Source: Streptomyces sp. CB00316 (GTDB lineage Bacteria; Actinomycetota; Actinomycetes; Streptomycetales; Streptomycetaceae). Taken from it: a stretch of DNA of 48,266 bases. The first letter of the stretch is position 1. Every line of letters starts with the position of its first letter. Below the pieces are notes generated by a model, which was not told the DNA's origin, did no database searches, and saw only the letters and a program-made list of their open reading frames with translations. The translations under genes and the position numbers were made by a program. Of this stretch, positions 41,326 to 47,956 are shown in pieces. The stretch spans positions 1-48,266 of the forward strand of contig NZ_LIXI01000019.1 of the NCBI RefSeq assembly GCF_001905595.1, written 5' to 3'.

Positions 41326-42117
41326 ATGGGTTCGGGGGTAGCGGATGCACCGGAGAACGTGCAGCACGACGATTCCGTGGAGCGGGCGCTCCTGCAGGCG
41401 AGGGCGCTGATCGAGTCCTCGATGTCGCTGCACCGGAGCCGACCGGACCGCACCTCGTTGCTGGTGCGCGCGGACGACGGCTCGGTGGACGAGGCGGTCA
41501 AGCAAGTCATGGCGAGCGCGAAGTACTCGGCGCACCTCGCGGTAACGGGCAACTGGAAGCACTCGTCCGTGGTGATCCAGGCGGTTGCGGGGGCGATGAG
41601 GCCGCCCCCGCAACCGCCGCAGGGGCGACGGCAGCTCGCTGTACGGCTGCTCGCGGCGGGCCGCGCGCTGGAGCTGTCGGCCGACGCCTGCCGGGCGTTC
41701 GACGGCACCTCGTTGGAAATACGCATGGCCAAGGGCGAACTACGCGAGGCGCTGATCGTGGACGGACGGACCGCTCTGGTCCAGTCGGGCAACGGATCCG
41801 CCGGTCGGCACGCGGCGGTCATCACCGATCCCGCTGCGGTGGGCGCGCTCGACCTGCTCTTCGCGGGTGCGTGGGCGAGCGCTCGTCCAGTCGCCGACGA
41901 ACTACGGCTGGACCGGGATCTGCGAGGCACCTTGGCGCGGCGCATTCTGGAGCAGCTCCGGGCGGGGCGCACCGACGACGTGGCCGCCCGGGAGATCGAC
42001 GTTTCGCTGCGTACCTACCGGCGGCACGTCGCGGAGATCATGCGCGTGCTCGGTGCGAACTCCAGGTTTCAGGCCGGGGTACGCGCCGTTGAACTGGGAC
42101 TGCTGGAACGGTGCTGA
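41326..42117 (+). CDS. regulator with C-terminal LuxR-type HTH, paralog 1
   Basis: A 263-aa probable transcription factor. The last 60 residues form an HTH: LARRILEQLRAGRTDDVAAR, EIDVSLRTYRRHVAEIMRVL, GANSRFQAGVRAVELGLL. The N-terminal part (SVERALLQARALIESSMSLH, then ITDPAAVGALDLLFAGAW) resembles the TrmB/phospholipase-D-like sensor region found with such HTHs. The next gene encodes a paralog. I chose ATG 41326 (GGGGA just upstream) over ATG 41314 and TTG 41284. Likely a pathway-specific regulator. Confidence 0.8.
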   Translation: MGSGVADAPENVQHDDSVERALLQARALIESSMSLHRSRPDRTSLLVRADDGSVDEAVKQVMASAKYSAHLAVTGNWKHSSVVIQAVAGAMRPPPQPPQGRRQLAVRLLAAGRALELSADACRAFDGTSLEIRMAKGELREALIVDGRTALVQSGNGSAGRHAAVITDPAAVGALDLLFAGAWASARPVADELRLDRDLRGTLARRILEQLRAGRTDDVAAREIDVSLRTYRRHVAEIMRVLGANSRFQAGVRAVELGLLERC

Positions 42118-42162
42118 CCGTGTGCGCGGCGGCAGGGACATGGACATCGGGGGCACGAGGAC

Positions 42163-43074
42163 ATGGCCAGGATGACGCCTGGGACGGGATCGAGCGAGCG
42201 TGTAGAGCCCAGCGCCGAGGGCGGGAGACCGGCAAAAGGTCCCGAGGAGCGGGGGTCGGACGACGCCCGGGGCCGCCCCGACGGGCCGGGGGAGGGGCGG
42301 GACGCGATCGAGCGAGCCCTGCTCGAGGTCCGCGCCCTGATCGAGTCCACGGTCGAACGCCACCGCAGCCGCGTCTCCCGGGATCAGCAGATCCTCGCCC
42401 TGGACGGCCGGCCGGCGAAGGTGCTGGAAGAGGCGCGCAGGCTGGTGCTGGGGGCCACCAGCAGCCTCGACGTGGTCCTGGCCTCGGGGCCCAGCTGCGG
42501 CGCCCACAGCAGGTCGACCCTGCGCGAGTTGATCGGGCTGGTGCCGGCTACCGTGCGGCTGCGCCTGCTCTGTTCGCCGGCGATGATCGACGAGGACTTC
42601 GTCCGCGAGCAGAGCCGGCAGGACTCCCCCGTCGAGGTGAGGGTGACTCGGGTGCCGCCCCTCCAGGCGGTCATCGTCGACGCGGCGACCGGGTTGGTCT
42701 CGACCGAGTCGCCGACCGGGCGCAGAGCTTCGCTCATCCGGGTGCCCGATGTCATCCACACCCTGTGCACGCTCTACGAAGGAGTGTGGCGCAATGCGGT
42801 GCCCGCCGCCGCCCGCATCAGGTTCGGTGACCACTGCAGGACCGATCTCGCCCAGCAGATCCTCGGTGCCCTGCGCGCCGGTGTCACCGACGAGGTGGCC
42901 GCCCGCGAACTCGTGGTCTCCGTACGCACCTACCGGCGCTATGTCGCGGAGATCATGACGCTGCTGGATGCGAGCTCACGCTTCCAGGCCGGGGTGCTGG
43001 CCGCTGAGCTGGGCCTGCTGAACGGTATCGAGTCGGTGGCCCCGCACGGCGCGCCGCTTCGGGGCGAGCCGTGA
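42163..43074 (+). CDS. regulator with C-terminal LuxR-type HTH, paralog 2
   Basis: A 303-aa paralog of the preceding protein, 45 bp downstream. Its HTH end, LAQQILGALRAGVTDEVAAR, ELVVSVRTYRRYVAEIMTLL, DASSRFQAGVLAAELGLL, matches paralog 1 over most positions; AIERALLEVRALIESTVERH also matches. It has an extra charged, disordered 45-residue N-terminus and a short tail after the HTH. The sensor region (SSLDVVLASGPSCGAHSRST..RLRLLCSPAMID) looks like the inactive phospholipase-D-like module of TrmB-type regulators. Start ATG 42163 with GAGG. Confidence 0.8.
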   Translation: MARMTPGTGSSERVEPSAEGGRPAKGPEERGSDDARGRPDGPGEGRDAIERALLEVRALIESTVERHRSRVSRDQQILALDGRPAKVLEEARRLVLGATSSLDVVLASGPSCGAHSRSTLRELIGLVPATVRLRLLCSPAMIDEDFVREQSRQDSPVEVRVTRVPPLQAVIVDAATGLVSTESPTGRRASLIRVPDVIHTLCTLYEGVWRNAVPAAARIRFGDHCRTDLAQQILGALRAGVTDEVAARELVVSVRTYRRYVAEIMTLLDASSRFQAGVLAAELGLLNGIESVAPHGAPLRGEP

Positions 43075-43161
43075 GCGCCGATGGCCCCGGCCATCTTTCG
43101 GGCGACGACGGTGCGTGCGGCGGCGAGGCCGCGTCCCCAGCCTCGCAGGGCACTACACCTA

Positions 43162-43210
43162 GCAGCTTCCTGAAGCGCCCGTTGCCCGGTTGGGAGGCGG
43201 CCGGTTAGAA
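43162..43210 (+). promoter_or_regulatory. promoter with shared activator-like element, upstream of the small ORF/IclR genes
   Basis: AGCTTCC (43164-43170) and AGCGCCC (43174-43180), 10 bp apart, followed at once by TTGCCC (43182-43187), 17-bp spacer and TTAGAA (43205-43210). The 43162-43186 block recurs at 46608-46632 with 3 mismatches in 25. Layout of an activator binding next to the -35. Confidence 0.65.
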
Positions 43211-43292
43211 CTTGTGGCGTCGATCGGAGTCCGCCAGGACGAGCCGGAGGCAGCAACGCTACGAAGTACCGCTCACGCGAGGTGCGAAGAGG

Positions 43293-43472
43293 ATGAAGGC
43301 CGGCATCGGCGGCGGACGGTTCCGCGAGGCTGCGCCCCCCGGCTCGGCGGACGGCCCCTGCCCCACCCTCGCGTCGTGCGCCCCCGGCTGCCCGGTCGCG
43401 TTGCCGTCCGGCGGCCGCTCCCCTCTCATCGTCCGGCGTGCCGAGTCGGCCGATTCCCCGAAGGGTGACTGA
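43293..43472 (+). CDS. small ORF coupled to the IclR gene
   Basis: A 59-codon ORF starting MKAGIGGGRFREAAPPGSAD, with C-P-T-L-A-S-C-A-P-G-C in the middle and SADSPKGD at the end. Nearly all third bases are G or C. Its TGA overlaps the next ATG (TGATG), the classic sign of translational coupling. ATG 43293 has AGAGG right before it; a GTG at 43212 in the same frame precedes the expected transcript start. No known family; the three cysteines could bind metal or act as a redox sensor. Confidence 0.55.
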   Translation: MKAGIGGGRFREAAPPGSADGPCPTLASCAPGCPVALPSGGRSPLIVRRAESADSPKGD

Positions 43473-44206
43473 TGACCGCCTTCCCCTGCCCGGCGTTCGC
43501 GCTTCACCACGACAGCGGCGTGGGCGTCCAGGACAAGGCCTCCCGACTGTTGAGCGTGCTGGAGGGCGGGCCCGCCTCCGTCTCCCGGATCGTCGCGGTC
43601 ACCGGACCGACCCGGCCGACCGCATACCGGCCGGCCTTGGCGCTCCGGAAAATCCGGCTGGTCACCCGCGACGCGAGGGGCCGCTACCAGCTCGGCCCCC
43701 GGCTCAGCGAGATGGCGATCCTGGAGCACGGAGACCGGATGCGGTCCCAGGCCGGGTCCCTGCTGCCGGAACTGCGCGCACGCACCGGTGTCAGCGCTCG
43801 GCTCTACCGCTCGTGCGAGGAGGGGAAGCTCTGCGTGGCCGCCGCCGGGACCTTGACGGCGCACCCTGTTCCGGTGGGCACCGTCCTCACGGCGTGGCCC
43901 GGCGCGGCGGCCCAGATACCGATCGCCTGGGAGGAACCCGAAGCGCTGCACAAGGGGCTCGTCGGTGCCCGCCTCACCGCGGAGACACTCGTCCAGGTGC
44001 GCCGCCGGGGCTGGACGCAGACCCTCGACTCGGCGAACAGCTCCACCGCCACCCTGGCAGCCCCGGTCCGCGGGCCGGGCGGCCGCGCCGTCGCTGCGCT
44101 CGCCCTGACCGGTCCGGCCACGCTGCTGACCGGGGGCCCGGCCGGAGGGGCCGTCAGCGCCGCGAGCGGCGCGGCCCTGAGGCTGGGCGAAGCGTCGGAC
44201 GCATGA
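43472..44206 (+). CDS. IclR family transcriptional regulator
   Basis: A 244-aa IclR-type protein. Winged helix: DKASRLLSVLEGGPASVSRI, VAVTGPTRPTAYRPALALRK, IRLVTRDARGRYQLGPRLSE. The effector domain follows (LLPELRARTGVSARLYRSCE, TAHPVPVGTVLTAWPGAAAQ, ..LDSANSSTATLAAPVRGPGG RAVAALALTGPA). It is slightly shorter than typical IclR proteins, and the recognition helix (TRPTAYRPALAL) is divergent from the usual SKSTVHRLL form. Translationally coupled to the small ORF; followed by the SARP gene. Confidence 0.85.
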   Translation: MTAFPCPAFALHHDSGVGVQDKASRLLSVLEGGPASVSRIVAVTGPTRPTAYRPALALRKIRLVTRDARGRYQLGPRLSEMAILEHGDRMRSQAGSLLPELRARTGVSARLYRSCEEGKLCVAAAGTLTAHPVPVGTVLTAWPGAAAQIPIAWEEPEALHKGLVGARLTAETLVQVRRRGWTQTLDSANSSTATLAAPVRGPGGRAVAALALTGPATLLTGGPAGGAVSAASGAALRLGEASDA

Positions 44207-44271
44207 CCCCCGCCTCCCCCGGAGAGCGAGCGGCTGCTCGTATGATGCGTGGCGAAGAGCCCGCGGAGAGG

Positions 44272-46209
44272 ATGGAGTTCAGGATCCTCGGACCCACCGA
44301 GGTCTGGTCCGGAGGGTCCCGCATCCTGCTCACCGCGGCCAAGCAGCGCACGGTACTCGCGGCGCTCCTCATCTCCCCCGGCCGGTTCGTCTCCGATGTG
44401 TGGCTCGCCGACCTGCTGTGGGGGACGACGCCACCGGCGACCAAGTCCGCCCAGCTGTACACGTACGTCTCCCGACTGCGGCGCGGTTGCGGGCCCGGAC
44501 TGCGGCTGGTGCGCAAACACCGTGGGTACTGCCTGAACCTGGGCGACGCGTGGTTCGACTGGGAGGTGTTCCAACAACTGGCGGAGCAGGGCCGGGCGGA
44601 TGTGGCGATGCGCCGCTACGCCGAGGCGGCGAAGTGCCTGGAGCGGGGGCTCGCACTGTGGCAGGGCCCGGCACTGGCGGACGTCACCGAGTTCCTGACA
44701 CGCGCTGAACTGCCCCTGCTGGAGGAGGCCTGGTTACGCGCCGTAGACAACCGCATGGCGGCTGTCCTGGCTCTGGGACGGCACGAGAACGCACTGCCCG
44801 AACTCACCCGGCTGGTGGCGAAGCACCCCACCCGGGAGTCGCTGCGCGGGCACCTGATGACCGCCCTGTACCGCTGCGACCGGCAGATGGACGCCCTGCG
44901 GGTGTACGAACAGGGACGGCGGGTCCTCCTTGAGGAACTGGGTGTGGCCCCCGGCGCCAGCCTGCGACGGCTCCACCGCGCCGTTCTGGAGGAGGCGCTG
45001 CCCCCTCCCGCGGCCGCCGAGCCGCTGATCCTGACCGTACCGCGCACGGCCGGCGGCGCACCGCGACCCGCCGCGGTGGCGGGCCAGGCGCGGCAGGGGG
45101 CACTCAGCCCCTGGATCGGTCTGGCACCGGCCATGCTGCCGATGGACACACCCGGATTCGTCGGTCGGCGTGCCGAACTGGAGCGGATAGCCGCCGGGTT
45201 GCGTGAGCGGCCCGACTCCTGCCGGGGCGTCGCCCTGAGCGGCGCGGTCGGGACGGGCAAGACAGCCCTGGCCGTGCGCGCGGGACACGCATGCCGTGAG
45301 GACTTCCGTCATGGCCAGCTCTACATCGACCTCCGGGACGAGAGCGGCCGCGCCAAGGATCCGCTGGATGTGCTGGGCGGCTTCCTGCGCGCGCTGCTGC
45401 CCCTGCGGGGCGAGGACCTGCCCGCCAGTCTCGACGAGCGTGTCCAGCTGTTCCGCAGCGCGCTCTCCCGGCGCCGCGTCCTCGTGGTGCTCGACAACGC
45501 CGTGGACGAACGACAGGTGCGGCCGCTGCTGGCCAGCGGGCCCGGCTGCCGGGTGCTGATCACCGGACGCCGCCCGTTGGTCTCGCTGGAGGGGGTTTCG
45601 GCCGTGCGGGTCGGGCGGCTCGACGCCGCGGCCGCACGGGAGCTGCTGGAATCGTGGGCAGGGGCCGACCGCCTCCATGCCGAACCCGACGCCACACGCG
45701 CACTGCTGGACCTGTGCGACGGACTGCCGCTGGCACTGCGGTTCTGTGCCGCCCGGCTGGTCGCCCGGCCCCAGTACCCGGTCTCCCGGCTGGTGGACCG
45801 GCTGGAGCGGGGCGAGGTCCGGGTGGACGAGTGGGGTGGGGGCGCGCACGACCTGCGGAACGCGCTGCGCGCCGGTGTCATGAGGCTCGAAGCCCCCCTG
45901 CGCTCCGCGCTGCGCACACTGGCCCGGACGGAGCCGGGTGCCTTTGCCCCGGCCGACGCGGCGCGACGGCTGAACTGGACCGAGTCCCAGGCACGCGGCG
46001 CCCTGGACGCGCTGGTCGAGGGCGGGCTGCTGGAATGCACGGCCCCGCCCGCCGGGCGCCCCACCGGTGCGGCGGCCGACCGGCCGGACCCCGCGCAGCC
46101 GTACTACCGGTGCACGCCGCTGGTCCGCCTGCTGAGCCGGACGAGGCGCCCCGCAGCACCGTTCCAGACGCCGAAGGGCCCTTGGTCCGTCAGTCGGCCG
46201 ACGGGCTGA
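44272..46209 (+). CDS. SARP/AfsR family regulator with NB-ARC-like ATPase domain
   Basis: A 645-aa Streptomyces antibiotic regulatory protein. I took ATG 44272 (MEFRILGPTEVWSGG), the family start; ATGs at 44242/44245 are in frame. OmpR-like DNA-binding domain at 1-90, BTAD about 97-240 (FDWEVFQQLAEQGRADVAMR .. LRVYEQGRRVLLEELGVAPG), FVGR at 296-299, P-loop GAVGTGKT at 324-331, then VLVVLDNAVDERQVRPLLAS (Walker B region) and a winged-helix end. No TPR region. Leu codon TTA at 44734-44736 (in AWLRAVD) makes it a bldA target. Likely the pathway activator. Confidence 0.94.
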   Translation: MEFRILGPTEVWSGGSRILLTAAKQRTVLAALLISPGRFVSDVWLADLLWGTTPPATKSAQLYTYVSRLRRGCGPGLRLVRKHRGYCLNLGDAWFDWEVFQQLAEQGRADVAMRRYAEAAKCLERGLALWQGPALADVTEFLTRAELPLLEEAWLRAVDNRMAAVLALGRHENALPELTRLVAKHPTRESLRGHLMTALYRCDRQMDALRVYEQGRRVLLEELGVAPGASLRRLHRAVLEEALPPPAAAEPLILTVPRTAGGAPRPAAVAGQARQGALSPWIGLAPAMLPMDTPGFVGRRAELERIAAGLRERPDSCRGVALSGAVGTGKTALAVRAGHACREDFRHGQLYIDLRDESGRAKDPLDVLGGFLRALLPLRGEDLPASLDERVQLFRSALSRRRVLVVLDNAVDERQVRPLLASGPGCRVLITGRRPLVSLEGVSAVRVGRLDAAAARELLESWAGADRLHAEPDATRALLDLCDGLPLALRFCAARLVARPQYPVSRLVDRLERGEVRVDEWGGGAHDLRNALRAGVMRLEAPLRSALRTLARTEPGAFAPADAARRLNWTESQARGALDALVEGGLLECTAPPAGRPTGAAADRPDPAQPYYRCTPLVRLLSRTRRPAAPFQTPKGPWSVSRPTG

Positions 46210-46486
46210 GCGGCTCGTCCGCCTGGCCGGCCGGCGGCATCTGCATGTCGTTGATGAACGCGGCCAGCAGGGCGGCCCAGCGCAGGCCCTCCTCGTCCGC
46301 GGCCGAGCTGTCCTCCGGATCGGCATCAACCGCCGCGCCCGCCCTGGCGGACGGCGCGCACCCCGCCGGCCCGTCCCCGTACGAGCCCGTCGCTCCCGCC
46401 TGGTCCGGGCCTGACGGACGCGGGGCCTGCGGGTGATCGTCGCCCTCCGGCGCTCCTGTCGGATCCGGTGCAGCCTCCTGGCTCAT
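46190..46486 (-). CDS. 98-aa acidic protein of unknown function
   Basis: Strong AGGAGG seven bases before ATG 46486. The protein is disordered and acidic/Pro-rich for 65 residues, then has one amphipathic helix, EEGLRWAALLAAFINDMQMP, and a short acidic tail. It overlaps the SARP stop by 20 bp, tail to tail. There is one Cys (AGCAPS). The shape (long acidic leader plus short core) recalls precursor peptides or small regulatory partners, but no known family or maturase is visible. Confidence 0.65.
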   Translation of the reverse strand: MSQEAAPDPTGAPEGDDHPQAPRPSGPDQAGATGSYGDGPAGCAPSARAGAAVDADPEDSSAADEEGLRWAALLAAFINDMQMPPAGQADEPLSPSAD

Positions 46487-46544
46487 GTTCCCCTCCTCTT
46501 CGAGCCGCCCAGGGCGGGCGTTTCTTCCAGGGTTGGGTACACGT

Positions 46545-46577
46545 CTATCCCCGTCCTATCCCCGTTCTATACTCCGG
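46545..46577. repeat. three direct repeats with exact 11-bp period and a TATACT box
   Basis: CTATCCCCGTC, CTATCCCCGTT and CTATACTCCGG in a row (46545, 46556, 46567). TATACT (46568-46573) is a good -10 on the plus strand, with no proper -35. SARP activators bind tandem heptamers spaced 11 bp apart in place of a -35, so this is a candidate SARP operator for the polyprenyl synthase or the divergent 98-aa gene. Confidence 0.6.
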
Positions 46578-46607
46578 CCCCCGCGAGCACCCGGACCCGA
46601 CCGCCTC

Positions 46608-46633
46608 GCAGCTTCCTGTAGCGGCCATTGCCG
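46608..46633 (+). promoter_or_regulatory. second copy of the shared promoter element
   Basis: AGCTTCC (46610-46616) and AGCGGCC (46620-46626) 10 bp apart, then TTGCCG (46628-46633), matching 43162-43187. TTCGAT 18 bp downstream is a weak -10. The remaining leader 46640-46829 shows no gene. Confidence 0.6.
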
Positions 46634-46829
46634 TGCACGACACGGGCAGAGTTCGATGGGCGCATCAGGCGCAGAGCTCGCCCCGTTCGCGGAGCCTCCC
46701 TGACCGGCGGTACCTCCCCCGTTGCCGCCGGGACGCCGGGGCCCGGTCTCGCAGGAGGCCGGGCGCCGGTCCGATGCGTGTGCGTCAGTCTCGTGCACCC
46801 CGCGACGCGCGGAGAAAGAGGTTCCGGTG

Positions 46830-47924
46830 ATGACCGCCGCAGCTCCCGAACGAAGGCGAAGGGCCGTAGCAGGAGGCGGCACGGTGGTCACCTCCTCACC
46901 CGGCCGCGAACTGCTGGCCCACGTCGTCGACCACGATCCGTCATTCCGCGATCGGACCGCCGAGTCGCTGCGCGCCGTCGAGAAGCGTCTGCTCGACTGC
47001 TCGACGGGCGCCCCCGACCCCCGGGTGGCCGAGCTGACCGGCCATCTCGCCGCGGCGGGCGGCAAACGGCTGCGCCCGCTGCTGGTACTGCTCGGGGCGG
47101 AGTTCGGGGAGCCCTGGCGGGACGGCGTCGTCGACACGGCCGTGGTCGCCGAACTCGTCCACATCTCCTCGCTCTACCACGACGACGTGATGGACGGGGC
47201 GGACCTGCGGCACGGAGTGGAGAGCGTCAACGCCCGCTGGGGTGCCCGCCTCGCGGTGGCGGGCGGCAACTGGTTGCTCGCCCGGGCCGCCCGTCTCGCG
47301 GCCGAGCTGGGCCCGGACATGGTGCGCTTCCACGCGGACGTGGCGAGCGACCTGGTCGTGGGGCAGCTGCGCGAGATGACCGGACCCGGTGAGGGCGAGG
47401 ACCCGGTGCACCACTTCTTCCAGGTCACCGCGGGCAAGACCGCCGCCCTGCTCTCGATGGCCGCGGCGGCCGGAGCCCTGCGCGGGGGGGCTCCGGCGGC
47501 GCACGGGCGCGCCCTGGCCGAGTACGGCCGCCAACTCGGCATCGCCTTCCAGATATCCGACGACCTCCTCGACCTGGCCGCGCCCACCGCGCTCATCGGC
47601 AAGGAGCAGGGCAAGGACCTGGCCGCCGGGGTGCTGAGCCTTCCGGTGATCCTGGCCGTGGCGGACCGGAGCCCGGCCAACGCCGAACTGCGCGGACTCC
47701 TCGCGAACGGGCCCTTGACGGACCCGGGAGACCGGCACCGCGCGCTGGAGCTGTTCGCCGCGTCGGCCGCTCCGGCCGCCGCCCGGGGCCATCTGCGCCT
47801 CCGACTGGACCGGGCCGGGGCAGCACTGGACCCGCTGCCTCCGGGACCGGCGCGCGAGGCGCTGCACGCCCTGTGCGCCTACGTCGACACACGCGTCGCC
47901 CGGACCGTGGCAGCGAATCGCTGA
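46830..47924 (+). CDS. polyprenyl diphosphate synthase
   Basis: A 364-aa trans-isoprenyl diphosphate synthase that condenses isopentenyl diphosphate onto an allylic primer. Visible: GGKRLRPLLVLLG, first Asp-rich motif DDVMD (118-122), HGVESVNARWGARLAVAGGN, LVVGQLREM, GKTAALLSMAAAAGA and second Asp-rich motif DDLLD (244-248). The small residues before the first motif (HISSLYHDD; Ser/Leu at the fifth and fourth positions) suggest longer products, but chain length cannot be set by eye. I chose ATG 46830 (GAGAAAGAGG upstream) over 46722. 32 bp before the carboxylase gene; probably one operon. Confidence 0.93.
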   Translation: MTAAAPERRRRAVAGGGTVVTSSPGRELLAHVVDHDPSFRDRTAESLRAVEKRLLDCSTGAPDPRVAELTGHLAAAGGKRLRPLLVLLGAEFGEPWRDGVVDTAVVAELVHISSLYHDDVMDGADLRHGVESVNARWGARLAVAGGNWLLARAARLAAELGPDMVRFHADVASDLVVGQLREMTGPGEGEDPVHHFFQVTAGKTAALLSMAAAAGALRGGAPAAHGRALAEYGRQLGIAFQISDDLLDLAAPTALIGKEQGKDLAAGVLSLPVILAVADRSPANAELRGLLANGPLTDPGDRHRALELFAASAAPAAARGHLRLRLDRAGAALDPLPPGPAREALHALCAYVDTRVARTVAANR

Positions 47925-47956
47925 GCTGACCGGCAGATACGACAAAGGGGTTGGGT

